NCBI GenBank assembly: GCA_005881275.1
Contig: VBEF01000054.1
Location: forward strand, 1 to 48,567
DNA from: Chloroflexota bacterium
Lineage (GTDB): Bacteria > Chloroflexota > Dormibacteria > Dormibacterales > Dormibacteraceae
Length of the DNA: 48,567 nucleotides
Direction of reading: 5' to 3'
Of the stretch, positions 34,403 to 42,057 are shown piece after piece. Under the pieces are notes generated by a model. The model ran no database searches and had not been told where the DNA came from. It was given only the letters and a program-made list of their open reading frames with translations. The stretch's first letter is position 1; each line of letters opens with the position of its first letter. A program made the position numbers and the translations under genes.

Positions 34403-34953
34403 GGCAACGTCACGTACGCCGGAGCCTGGGCAACAATGCGAGGGTAGAAGCGCATCGTCTGCGACTGGCTGATGGCGCGCACCTTGACGGTCAGGCTGAC
34501 CACCACCGTCTGGCCGTCGAGATACCACGCGAACGCGGTCACATTGCTCGCGGCTGGGTTGACCGTCGCGGAACCCACCTTCCGGTCGACCACACCGGAG
34601 CCGGTGCTCCACGCGTAGGAGACATTGCGCTGTTGTGGCCTGCCGGCGCTGTTCAACGCGCAGCCCCGCAGCTGAATCGGGTCCAGGGTGCACGGCTGCG
34701 TGCTGGTGCCGCATCCACCGGGCGCCGCGGGAAGGGTGCTCGAGGCGAAGTCGTCATAGGCCGTCTGCTGAAAGCTGCGGATTTGCCCTGACGCTTCGAC
34801 CCGGCTGGTGGCGGCCTGGTTGGCCTGGTATGTGGTCAGAACGACTGAGGTGAGAGCAGTCATGACAAGGATGCCCAGGGCGGACGCGATCAGCAGCTCG
34901 ATCAGCGTGAAGCCTGCCTGTCCGCGGAGGCGCGGCGAGTGAGCCTCGCTCAC
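34396..34953 (-). CDS. PilW-like minor pilin
   Basis: Class III leader MSEAHSPRLRGQAG followed by FTLIELLIASALGILVMTALTSVV gives a standard prepilin cleavage site with Glu at +5. The mature part is about 170 residues and has cysteines in PGGCGTSTQPCTLDP and at the C-terminus (TLPC). The N-terminal LIELLIASALGILV pattern is typical of PilW. It overlaps the preceding minor pilin by 4 bases and the following propeller-type protein by 7. Minor pilins of this kind prime assembly. Confidence 0.8.
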   Translation of the reverse strand: MSEAHSPRLRGQAGFTLIELLIASALGILVMTALTSVVLTTYQANQAATSRVEASGQIRSFQQTAYDDFASSTLPAAPGGCGTSTQPCTLDPIQLRGCALNSAGRPQQRNVSYAWSTGSGVVDRKVGSATVNPAASNVTAFAWYLDGQTVVVSLTVKVRAISQSQTMRFYPRIVAQAPAYVTLPC

Positions 34954-35378
34954 CGGTTAACCCTGAAGGTGGAGACCGGGTTGCCGATCGGTCCCCCGGC
35001 CGCCCCGTTGACCACGATCGTCCACTGCTGCAGGTTGCCCTGGATCTGACGCACGGAGACGTCCGCCCGGATCTTTGATGCGCCGGGGCACGTTCCCTGA
35101 TAGGCGACCACCGCCGTTGAGCTGATGCCGTCCGAGGCGAAGCATTCAGAGTAGGAGGTCGGGCTCGAGCTGTACTGCGCGGCCCCGACCTTCTCCAGCT
35201 CGTACGCGGTGGCCGCCTGCGCCGCCGCGTCGCGGTTGGCCAGCACCGATTGGACGGCTCCGGTGCTGAACAAGCCGACCAGCATGACCACGGCCAGCCC
35301 CATGATCAGGGTGGCCACGAGGAGCTCGATCAAGGTGGTGCCGGACTGTCCCCGGTGCCTGGCGGCGCGGCCGGCCAC
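34950..35378 (-). CDS. PilV/GspI-like minor pilin
   Basis: A 142-residue prepilin-like protein: short basic leader (MAGRAARHRGQSG) then TTLIELLVATLIMGLAVVMLVGLF, with Thr at +1 and Glu at +5. Two cysteines (SECFASDG and GTCPGASK) lie in the small globular domain. GTG at 35378 overlaps the pilC stop (TAGTG). Together with the next two genes it forms a minor-pilin trio, the usual order after the assembly ATPase and platform protein in monoderm-type pil operons. Confidence 0.75.
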   Translation of the reverse strand: MAGRAARHRGQSGTTLIELLVATLIMGLAVVMLVGLFSTGAVQSVLANRDAAAQAATAYELEKVGAAQYSSSPTSYSECFASDGISSTAVVAYQGTCPGASKIRADVSVRQIQGNLQQWTIVVNGAAGGPIGNPVSTFRVNR

Positions 35379-36592
35379 TACTTCACCGACTGGAGCAGAC
35401 CGTACATCGGCATGATCACCGAGATCGCGACGAAGCCGACGGCGGCCCCGACCGCGATGATCAGCGCCGGCTCCATCAGCGCGATCATGTTGCGGACCTT
35501 GTAGTCCATCTCTTCGGTCAGAAAGTCCGCGATCTGTTCCAGGCTGTTGTCAAGGGTGCCGGTCTCCTCACCGACCCGAACCATGCGGATCATCATCGGA
35601 GCAAACAGGCCGGTCGCCTCCAGCGGCTCCGAGAAACCGTCGCCCGTGACCATTCGCTTGCGCACCGCTTCGAGGCCCCGTCGATATCTGACGTTGCCCG
35701 CCGACGCGATGGCAACGTCGAATGTCTGGCTGATCGGAATTCCCGCGTTCAACATCGTTGCCAACGTGCGCATGAAGCGCTCGATGATCGAGTACTGCGC
35801 GATGCTGCCGATCACCGGCAGACGGAGTACTGCGTGGTCCCAGAAAACCCGACCCGGCTTGCTCTGGAAGAAGAAGAAGGCGCCCGCCACGGTGATCACC
35901 AGAGCTCCGACGATCTCGAGTCGGTAGGCCTGAGAAAACGCCCCGATAGAGATGAGGATCAACGTCGGGAGCGGAAGGTTGGCCCTGTATTCCTTGAACA
36001 GAGCCACGAAATTGGGCAGCACGACCACAACGAGCACGACGCAGACAGCGAACGCCAGGGTCATGATGACCGCCGGGTAGATCATCGCGCTCCGCAGCTT
36101 CTTGACCGCGCTGTCCTGGCGTTGAAGATACGTCGCCACCTGGACCAGCACCTTGTCAAGGCTGCCGCTGTATTCGGCGGCACGGATCATGTCGACGTAG
36201 AGCTGGTTGAAGACGGTTGGGTGATGCGAGATGGCGGCGGAGAAGGATTCGCCGTCGTCCAGGTCGTCGTTGATGTCGTCCAGGGCAGCTTTGAAGGGTC
36301 CCGACTTCGTGCCGTCGCGAAGCAGCTTGATCGCGTCTGTGATAGGGACGCCAACGCGCAAGAAGGTGGCCAGCTGGCGCGAGAAGAGCACTATGTCGGA
36401 GGTATTGACTCGGAAGAACGTGGGCATCTGACGGTAGAGCCAGCGCCAGCCTGACTTCGCAGGCCGCAGCGCCACCACCCGATAGCCTCGCTCGAGCAAA
36501 TCCCGATTGATGAGGCCGGCGGTGTCTCCGGAGACAACGCGCTCCTCAAGGCTTCCCCGCGGCGAATAGGCGCGGACCACAAACTTTGCCAT
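35378..36592 (-). CDS. pilC: Type IV pilus inner-membrane platform protein PilC
   Basis: A 404-residue GspF/PilC family protein. It has two repeated cytosolic domains (first DIVLFSRQLATFLRVGVPITDAI, second YSIIERFMRTLATMLNAGIPI) and three membrane segments, including VIMTLAFAVCVVLVVVVLPNFVALF and IIAVGAAVGFVAISVIMPMYGL at the end. The conserved MIRVGEETGTLD-type motif is present (MVRVGEETGTLDNSLEQIADF). PilC couples the motor ATPases to pilin extraction from the membrane. The ATG at 36592 follows pilB by 12 bases; a TTG two codons earlier is possible. Confidence 0.93.
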   Translation of the reverse strand: MAKFVVRAYSPRGSLEERVVSGDTAGLINRDLLERGYRVVALRPAKSGWRWLYRQMPTFFRVNTSDIVLFSRQLATFLRVGVPITDAIKLLRDGTKSGPFKAALDDINDDLDDGESFSAAISHHPTVFNQLYVDMIRAAEYSGSLDKVLVQVATYLQRQDSAVKKLRSAMIYPAVIMTLAFAVCVVLVVVVLPNFVALFKEYRANLPLPTLILISIGAFSQAYRLEIVGALVITVAGAFFFFQSKPGRVFWDHAVLRLPVIGSIAQYSIIERFMRTLATMLNAGIPISQTFDVAIASAGNVRYRRGLEAVRKRMVTGDGFSEPLEATGLFAPMMIRMVRVGEETGTLDNSLEQIADFLTEEMDYKVRNMIALMEPALIIAVGAAVGFVAISVIMPMYGLLQSVK

Positions 36593-36604
36593 CGTCAACC
36601 CCAG

Positions 36605-38245
36605 CTAGATGATGTAGACGCTTCGCAAGACTTCAGGCACGGTGGTCACTCCAGCCGTGATCCGATCCCATGCGTCCATCCGGACGGGCACCATGCCTCC
36701 CTTTGTCGCAACTTCAACCAGCTCTCGGTGGCTCGCCCGCGCGATCACCAGCCTCTTCAGCTCATCGGACATGGTCAACACCTCGAAGACACCGATGCGG
36801 TCGTAGTAGCCGGTCATGTTGCACCGGCTGCATCCGCGGCCCCGATACAGCTGCTTCGGGATCGTGCCTCCGACCGACCGGCCGAAATCGATGTCCTCAG
36901 CCGTCGGCTCGTAGGCGACCTTGCATCCGTCGCACACCTTGCGGACCAGGCGTTGAGCCACGATCGCAATCACCGATGACGCGATGAGGAAACCGTCGAT
37001 GCCCATGTCCACTGCGATCTCGGCGGTCTCTCTATCGCGGATCTCGCCGACGAGAATGATGTCGGGGTCCTGGCGGAGGATGGCACGCAGACCGTTGGCG
37101 AAGCTGATGTCGGCCAGCTTGTTGATCTGGCTCTGGTTGATGTTGTCGAACATGTACTCGACCGGGTCTTCGATCGTCATGATGTTGCGGACCTGCTGGT
37201 CGAGCTCGTTGATCGATGCGTAAAGCGTCGTCGTCTTACCGCTTCCGGTCGGACCGGAGACGATGATCATCCCGTAGGGCGAGTGCAGCATCCGGTGATA
37301 AACCTGATAGGCGCCGTGCGAGAAGCCAAGCTGCGGCAACGTGATCAGGGAGCGGCTGCGATCGAGCAGCCGCAGCACGATCTTCTCGCCCCAGATCGTC
37401 TCGAGCGTTGCGACCCGGATGTCGAGCTCGCGACCGTCCACCGTCATGCTGATCTGACCGTCCTGCGCCCGACGGCGCTCGACGATGTTCATGTCCGCAA
37501 GCACCTTGATGCGAGAGGCAAGCGCCGCTCCAGTGGTGGAGGGCAGGTGCGCGATGTCGCGCAGCACACCGTCGATCCTGAATCGGATGCGGAGGTGCTC
37601 CTTTTGAGGTTCCATGTGGAGATCGGACGCGCGGTCCCGGACTCCCTGCATGATCAGCAGGTTCACGATCTCGACCGCCGGCGAGGAGGCGGTAATCGCG
37701 GACAGGTCCAGCGAGGCGGACCGATCGACCCGCAGCTGAGGCCTCGACTCCTGCAGCGATTTTGCCGCCTCATTGATGCGCGGGCGCATGCTGTGGATGC
37801 GACTGAGGTTGGCCAGGATGTCGGATCGCGTCGCGAGGTGCGGCTCGATGGGAAGTCCTGTGATCAGGCGGAGGTCGTTCAGCAGCAGGAGATTGGTCGG
37901 ATCGACCATCGCGACAGCGAGGTGGCCGTTGTCGCGGCCGATCGGCAGGAGCACGTTGCGCCGGGCGAATTCCTCGGGAACGAGCCGGACCACTTCGTGA
38001 TCGACCGTCATCGTGCGTAGGTCGGCCACGGGCATGTCCAGGTGGGCCCCGAGTTCCACCGTGATGGTGTCCTCGTCCAGAAGCCCGAGGCCGAGCATGA
38101 CGAAGCCCAGCGGATAACCGCTGAGGCGCTGTGCATCGAGCGCTCGGTTGAGCTGAATCTCGTCGATCAGCCCTTCTGCGAGCAGGCGTTCACCGAACCG
38201 GGTTGCCTGCGCGGCCACGGGGCTGCCGGCCGGCGGGGTTGGCAT
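36605..38245 (-). CDS. pilB: PilB-type assembly ATPase lacking the His-box segment
   Basis: The T2SSE N-terminal domain (FGERLLAEGLIDEIQLNRAL and VDLRTM-like region) precedes the ATPase core with RASDLHMEP, Walker A VSGPTGSGKTTT, Asp box TIEDPVEYMFD, and Walker B IILVGEIRDRETAEIAV. Directly after AEIAV the sequence continues as DMGIDGFLIASS. The roughly 26 residues that normally follow (alanine/leucine, TGHLVLSTLHTND, AITRLV) are missing in frame, around 37005-37012. The zinc tetracysteine pair (CDGC, CSRC) and the C-terminus are intact. The His box is needed for ATPase activity in characterised PilB proteins. The frame is open to a GTG at 38341, but an operator-like element at 38311-38331 suggests a start near the ATG at 38245. 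Confidence 0.9.
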   Translation of the reverse strand: MPTPPAGSPVAAQATRFGERLLAEGLIDEIQLNRALDAQRLSGYPLGFVMLGLGLLDEDTITVELGAHLDMPVADLRTMTVDHEVVRLVPEEFARRNVLLPIGRDNGHLAVAMVDPTNLLLLNDLRLITGLPIEPHLATRSDILANLSRIHSMRPRINEAAKSLQESRPQLRVDRSASLDLSAITASSPAVEIVNLLIMQGVRDRASDLHMEPQKEHLRIRFRIDGVLRDIAHLPSTTGAALASRIKVLADMNIVERRRAQDGQISMTVDGRELDIRVATLETIWGEKIVLRLLDRSRSLITLPQLGFSHGAYQVYHRMLHSPYGMIIVSGPTGSGKTTTLYASINELDQQVRNIMTIEDPVEYMFDNINQSQINKLADISFANGLRAILRQDPDIILVGEIRDRETAEIAVDMGIDGFLIASSVIAIVAQRLVRKVCDGCKVAYEPTAEDIDFGRSVGGTIPKQLYRGRGCSRCNMTGYYDRIGVFEVLTMSDELKRLVIARASHRELVEVATKGGMVPVRMDAWDRITAGVTTVPEVLRSVYII

Positions 38246-38310
38246 CGCCGTGATGTTGCCCAGGGTCGGTGTCTTTTGGGAATGGGAATCGCCCGACCCA
38301 CCGGGTAATT

Positions 38311-38331
38311 TGTCCCGGTTCCGCCTAGGCG
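38311..38331 (-). promoter_or_regulatory. Operator-like element upstream of pilB
   Basis: On the minus strand CGCCTAG is followed by four bases and AACCGGGACA. 18 of 21 positions equal 29463-29483 upstream of pilT. It lies between the regulator stop at 38352 and the preferred pilB start at 38245, so it is probably part of a pil promoter. Confidence 0.45.
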
Positions 38332-38351
38332 AGCGCTTCACGTAGGACCGC

Positions 38352-39068
38352 TCAGGTAGAGGTCAGGCCCATTCGAGCTGCGAAAAGCATCGCCTCGGTG
38401 CGGCTTCGCAGCTCGAGCTTGCGATAGATGTTGGCCAGGTGGTTGCGAACGGTCTTGTGGCTGATTCCGCGTATGGCCGCGATGGCCTGAACGGATTGCG
38501 CCTGGCCGATCATCTTGAGGATGTCGAGCTCGGTCGCCGACAGGTGCATTTGATTTCGTCTCGCTACGGGCGACTGGTCAGCAAGCTGGGTCAGGAGCCT
38601 GCTCATCAGCTTTGCCCCGACGGCCCGGTGGCCGGCCAGCACCGCATTGACGCCCACGAGAAACTCGTCGAGGGCGGCGTCCTTGGTGAACAGGCCGGCG
38701 ATGCTGCTCTGCATCGCGGCGCCAAGCAATTCATCATCCGAATCGCCCAGAACGATCACAGGAACCTTTGGCGTCAGCGTGTTCAGCCGCTCGGCCAGCT
38801 GGAGCGCCGAGACCGGCTCGGCCCTCAACTCGCAGAAGACCAGGTCGACCCCTCCCTGCTCGATTATCTGCATCCCAGCGTCGCAATCGCGAGCGAAACG
38901 CAAACGCGCGTTCACCGGTGGCGAGGTGAGTAGCGTGCCCAGGGCCGCCACGAAAAGCGGCTGACGATCGATGACGAGAACTGTCGGCCCCTGGCCTGCC
39001 TCTCCGTTCTGATGGGCGATCTGCGGCACACCATCGCCCTCGACCTTATGGCCAGGAACCACAACCAC
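38352..39068 (-). CDS. LuxR-family regulator with non-phosphorylatable receiver domain
   Basis: The N-terminal receiver fold (VLVIDRQPLFVAAL to FTKDAALDEFLVGV) is followed by a LuxR/NarL HTH (LSATELDILKMI, HKTVRNHLANIYRKLELRSRTEA). In the receiver the second residue of the acidic pair is Arg (DR instead of DD), the phospho-acceptor is Glu (VFCELRAEP instead of LMDLxMP), and the switch Thr/Ser position is Gly (VIVLGDSDD); the Lys is kept. It is therefore an atypical response regulator that probably works without phosphorylation, perhaps locked in an active-like state. It stands directly upstream of pilB on the same strand, the best candidate for local pil control. The start (GTG at 39068) is uncertain; about 28 residues precede the receiver. 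Confidence 0.85.
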   Translation of the reverse strand: MVVVPGHKVEGDGVPQIAHQNGEAGQGPTVLVIDRQPLFVAALGTLLTSPPVNARLRFARDCDAGMQIIEQGGVDLVFCELRAEPVSALQLAERLNTLTPKVPVIVLGDSDDELLGAAMQSSIAGLFTKDAALDEFLVGVNAVLAGHRAVGAKLMSRLLTQLADQSPVARRNQMHLSATELDILKMIGQAQSVQAIAAIRGISHKTVRNHLANIYRKLELRSRTEAMLFAARMGLTST

Positions 39069-39114
39069 AGCACGAATGTATGGGGCGCGAAGGCATTCCC
39101 GTAATGGGATGCTC

Positions 39115-39157
39115 GTCCTAGGCGATCACCTAGGGATGGGCCCAGCGTCCCGGGACA
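39115..39157. promoter_or_regulatory. CCTAG and CGGGACA boxes between two regulator genes
   Basis: CCTAGG occurs at 39117-39122 and 39129-39134, and the palindrome GTCCCGGGAC at 39147-39156, followed by A. The spacing between the CCTAG of 39129 and CCGGGACA is about ten bases longer than in the pilT and pilB elements, one helical turn. It is probably the control region of the regulator gene starting at 39068. Confidence 0.35.
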
Positions 39158-39163
39158 GATACG

Positions 39164-39847
39164 TCAGATTTCTACGAGACCCTTGCGCACGGCGTACAGG
39201 ACCGCCTGAGACCTGTCGAAGATGTTGAGCTTCTCGTACATGTTGCTGACGTGGTTGCGAACGGTCTTGTCGCTGATCTTGAGCTTGAAGGCGATCTGCT
39301 TGTTCGCCATGCCGGTGGCAAGCATCTTCAAGATCTCGACCTCGCGAGCCGTCAGACCGTCGTAGAACTCCTTAGGAGTCGTCGTTCCCGTCAACATCTC
39401 GAGCACGCGGTTCGCGACGGCGCTTGCCATGACCCGCTCGCCCGCGACCACGGCAAGAAGGCTCGACACGATCGCTCCAGCCTGCGAGTCCTTGAGGACG
39501 TAGCCGCTGGCGCCGGCCTTCAACGCCTGAATCACGTGGTTGTCTGCCTCGAAGGTCGTCAGCATCAGAACCTTGATCTTCGGGTTCTCGGTGATGATTC
39601 GCCGGGCGGCCTCTATACCGTCCAGGTTTGGCATCTTGACGTCCATCAACACGACGTCGGGCTTCAATGCGAGCGCGATCTTGACGGCCTCGAGACCATC
39701 GGTCGCCTGGCCGACGACGGTGACCCGCTCGTCCATGTCAAGCAACCTGGCGAGGCCAGACCTGAACAGGGTCTGGTCGTCGGCGATCACGACCCGTGCC
39801 GGACGGACAGGCGCCTGCACGTCGGCGGGCGGGGTGGCAATACTCAC
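39164..39847 (-). CDS. NarL/LuxR-type response regulator
   Basis: Canonical receiver: acidic pair VVIADDQTLF, phospho-acceptor Asp in VVLMDVKMPNLDG, switch residue in VLMLTTFEA, and Lys in YVLKDSQAG. The LuxR HTH follows (LTAREVEILKMLATGMANKQIA, DKTVRNHVSNMYEKL). The GTG at 39847 overlaps the kinase stop (GTGA) and has AAGGAGGAG upstream, so kinase and regulator are co-translated as a pair. Regulated genes are unknown; the repeated boxes in nearby pil and secreted-protein promoters are candidate targets. Confidence 0.93.
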   Translation of the reverse strand: MSIATPPADVQAPVRPARVVIADDQTLFRSGLARLLDMDERVTVVGQATDGLEAVKIALALKPDVVLMDVKMPNLDGIEAARRIITENPKIKVLMLTTFEADNHVIQALKAGASGYVLKDSQAGAIVSSLLAVVAGERVMASAVANRVLEMLTGTTTPKEFYDGLTAREVEILKMLATGMANKQIAFKLKISDKTVRNHVSNMYEKLNIFDRSQAVLYAVRKGLVEI

Positions 39848-40512
39848 GCTAGCTCCTCCTTGGGAAAAACCGCACGGACTGAAGTGCCCCCGCCGGCTGC
39901 GGCTTGAACTTCAAGCCGGCCGCCGAGGATGACTGCGCGCTCTCGCATGCCGAGCATGCCCAGGCCGGGAGTCTTGGAGGCGACGTCGCTTTCGCCGCCA
40001 CGCCCGTTGTCCCTGACCTCGACCACGACCGAACCGTCTATGGCCGGCCCCAGAACGACCTCGACCAGGCTCCCCCCGCTGTGAAGCCGGACGTTCGTGA
40101 GGGCTTCTTCGATGATCCTCAGCAGCTGAAGCGCAGCCGTCGTGCCGAGTCGGGCCGGCCATGAGGGCGCGACCGACAGGATCGCTTTCATGTGGGTTTT
40201 CTCCTGGAACGCGACCAGAAGAGCCCGAACCGCGTCTACGAATCGCTCGTTGGACTCCTCGCTGCCGCGCAGGTCGTACAGGACCCGGCGGAGGTTGTTG
40301 AGAACCTCGCGCGTCGACTCTTGAAGGCCGATGACCTCTTTGACGACGGTGTGGTTGCCGTTTTGATCCAGCTTGAAGTTCTCGAGCTCGATCAACATCG
40401 AAGTCAAAGTTTGGGCGACGCGATCATGGAGCTCCCGGGCCAGCATGCGACGGATTTCGTCCTCAGTTGATTCGTGCGAGCGCCCACTACGGGTCCGCAA
40501 CGAAGATGACAA
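39844..40512 (-). CDS. Soluble NarX/DesK-type histidine kinase
   Basis: HisKA_3 dimerisation domain with the phospho-acceptor in LARELHDRVAQTLTSMLIELE, then an HATPase domain with an N box (IIEEALTNVRLHS) and G boxes (DNGRG, GLGMLGMRERAVILGG). No membrane helix or sensory domain is present, so input must come from a partner. The frame is open to a TTG at 40527, but that codon lies within the GGAGGGAGGGG ribosome site, so the TTG at 40512 is preferred. It overlaps its cognate regulator by 4 bases. Confidence 0.88.
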   Translation of the reverse strand: MSSSLRTRSGRSHESTEDEIRRMLARELHDRVAQTLTSMLIELENFKLDQNGNHTVVKEVIGLQESTREVLNNLRRVLYDLRGSEESNERFVDAVRALLVAFQEKTHMKAILSVAPSWPARLGTTAALQLLRIIEEALTNVRLHSGGSLVEVVLGPAIDGSVVVEVRDNGRGGESDVASKTPGLGMLGMRERAVILGGRLEVQAAAGGGTSVRAVFPKEELA

Positions 40513-40913
40513 GGCCCCTCCCTCCAAGTAAAACGAGTTCTGAATCCCTGCGGCATCCGAAAAGCCAAGGGCTCTGGGTAGTCCGATGGCCCATTTGGGC
40601 TAGTCAGATTCCGTAAGTGAACTTAAACCCGTCTAGAAATACCAAGTCAATGGGCAGAACTGACCATTTTGTTGTCGTTGATAAAGTGACATGACACCGA
40701 AGGCCGGGACTAAGACCCATTTGACGCCACGCGTCAGACGCGTTTTGTCACGCTCAAATGTCCTCTTCGCTAGCTCGGATCACGAGGTTGCAGCGCCACG
40801 GACGCCGGCGGCAATGTCCCGAAACGCCCAGCCGCCGGGACAATCGTCTTATTGGAATCTCGCGCCGACCCGTGCAACGCTTCAACCCTCAATCAAGAAC
40901 AAAGGGGGGTTAG
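40513..40913. promoter_or_regulatory. Divergent intergenic region between kinase and small membrane gene
   Basis: Four hundred bases without a credible gene. CCCATTTGGGCTAGT lies at 40590-40604 and matches 6800-6816. TGTCCCG (40815-40821) and CGGGACA (40836-40842) form an inverted pair with centres 21 bases apart, two helical turns. The stretch 40620-40690 is the most AT-rich part and may hold the kinase or small-gene promoter. A strong ribosome site (AAAGGGGGG) ends the region. Confidence 0.45.
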
Positions 40914-41264
40914 ATGGCAAGGAGCCCATCTGATAAGTTCTTCTACGCGTTCGTTCTACCGGTCGCCGTAAGCGCAAATGTGGTTCTCGGGGTCTTGATC
41001 CTCGTGGGTCTCGAGCCGCGTGGATGGTTAGGCTGGCTGCAGGTCGCAACTGGGGCGTTCTGCTGCATCGTGGCGGGATGGCTTGCCGCGGCGTCCTGGT
41101 CGAAGTCCTACTGGGGCAACGCTATGGCGCGGCAGGTGGCGATTTGGCGCAAGATCGCTGACACGATCTTTGCCTGGCTGGAAGAGGCTCCGCTACCTGC
41201 TGATGCGCTTCACCGCTTGAACAGGTCTCTCGACGAGGTCGTTCCCAAGGCCGATCGAGCTTAG
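40914..41264 (+). CDS. Small two-helix membrane protein between two histidine kinases
   Basis: 116 residues: two hydrophobic helices (FVLPVAVSANVVLGVLILVGL and WLQVATGAFCCIVAGWLAAAS) joined by a very short loop, then a soluble amphipathic tail (MARQVAIWRKIADTIFAWLEEA, LHRLNRSLDEVV). The ribosome site AAAGGGGGG is strong. I recognise no family. It lies between two soluble histidine kinases that lack sensors, on the opposite strand from both, and its last 4 bases overlap the second kinase gene. The cytosolic helical tail could contact a kinase; this is inference. Confidence 0.75.
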   Translation: MARSPSDKFFYAFVLPVAVSANVVLGVLILVGLEPRGWLGWLQVATGAFCCIVAGWLAAASWSKSYWGNAMARQVAIWRKIADTIFAWLEEAPLPADALHRLNRSLDEVVPKADRA

Positions 41265-41971
41265 CCGCCGGGTTTCGGCGCGCCAACCGCGGGCGCCGGC
41301 ACGGTGACTTGAACCCTGGTTCCCCGCCCGCCTGGAGCGGCCGCAAGGCTGACCTGGCCACCCAGCAGGCCTGCTCGCTCCTGCATGCCCACGATCCCGA
41401 AACCAGGTCGGTCGGCGGAGTGCCGCGCCTCCATGCCGGTTCCATCGTCCGTGATGGTTACCACGGCCATATCGGACCCGGGTTCGAGGCACATGGCGAC
41501 CTGCACTTTCCTGGCCCCGCCGTGATGGACGGCGTTGTCGATCGCTTCTGAGACGATCAGGTGAAGCTCGATCGCAGTTTTGGCGGACATCCGCTCCGGC
41601 CATTCCCGCGCGACCTGAAGCTCGAACTCAACCGAGGTCCCACGCCCTTTCCGTTCCAGCATTCCTCGCCGGATCAGCGAGATGACGTCCTCCTCGTGTT
41701 GGCGCCGTAGGCGGAGCTCGACCAACAGCGCGCGCAGGTCCGCAAGGGCTTTTCGGGTCGATTGCTCCAGCAGATCGATCTGCCTGAGCGCGCCGAGTCG
41801 CCCGTGCTGCTCGATGCGGAAGCTTTCGAGCTCGAGCAGCATCGTGGCGAGCGTTTGAGCAACGGTGTCGTGCAGCTCCCGCGCGAGGAACTTACCGAGC
41901 TCTTCCGAAGTGACCTCCGGAACGTGCTTGGCTGTCGTTGGGCTGCTTTGGACACGCCTACGGGGTGACAT
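41261..41971 (-). CDS. Second soluble NarX/DesK-type histidine kinase
   Basis: Phospho-acceptor histidine in LARELHDTVAQTLATMLLELESF, N box SEAIDNAVHHGG, G1 ITDDGTGME, and G2 GFGIVGMQERAGLLGG. Like its paralog at 39844 it has no membrane or sensor domain. The ATG at 41971 is followed by a basic linker (SPRRRVQSS). Its likely partner is the response regulator at 42058, 86 bases upstream in transcription order. Sequence similarity to the other kinase suggests duplication and possible cross-talk. Confidence 0.9.
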   Translation of the reverse strand: MSPRRRVQSSPTTAKHVPEVTSEELGKFLARELHDTVAQTLATMLLELESFRIEQHGRLGALRQIDLLEQSTRKALADLRALLVELRLRRQHEEDVISLIRRGMLERKGRGTSVEFELQVAREWPERMSAKTAIELHLIVSEAIDNAVHHGGARKVQVAMCLEPGSDMAVVTITDDGTGMEARHSADRPGFGIVGMQERAGLLGGQVSLAAAPGGRGTRVQVTVPAPAVGAPKPGG

Positions 41972-42057
41972 GCAGAAGTGGGGCCTCGAAATTTATCACC
42001 TGGCAAGCATTAATACTTAACTGATCGAAAGTAATTAGCTTCGGTGCCAGGTCCGGG

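Noticed and set aside
36605-38341. PilB start at the GTG at 38341
   Set aside because: The extra residues (KRSPRRNRDKLPGG and following) are not PilB-like and cover an element conserved upstream of pilT; not excluded experimentally.
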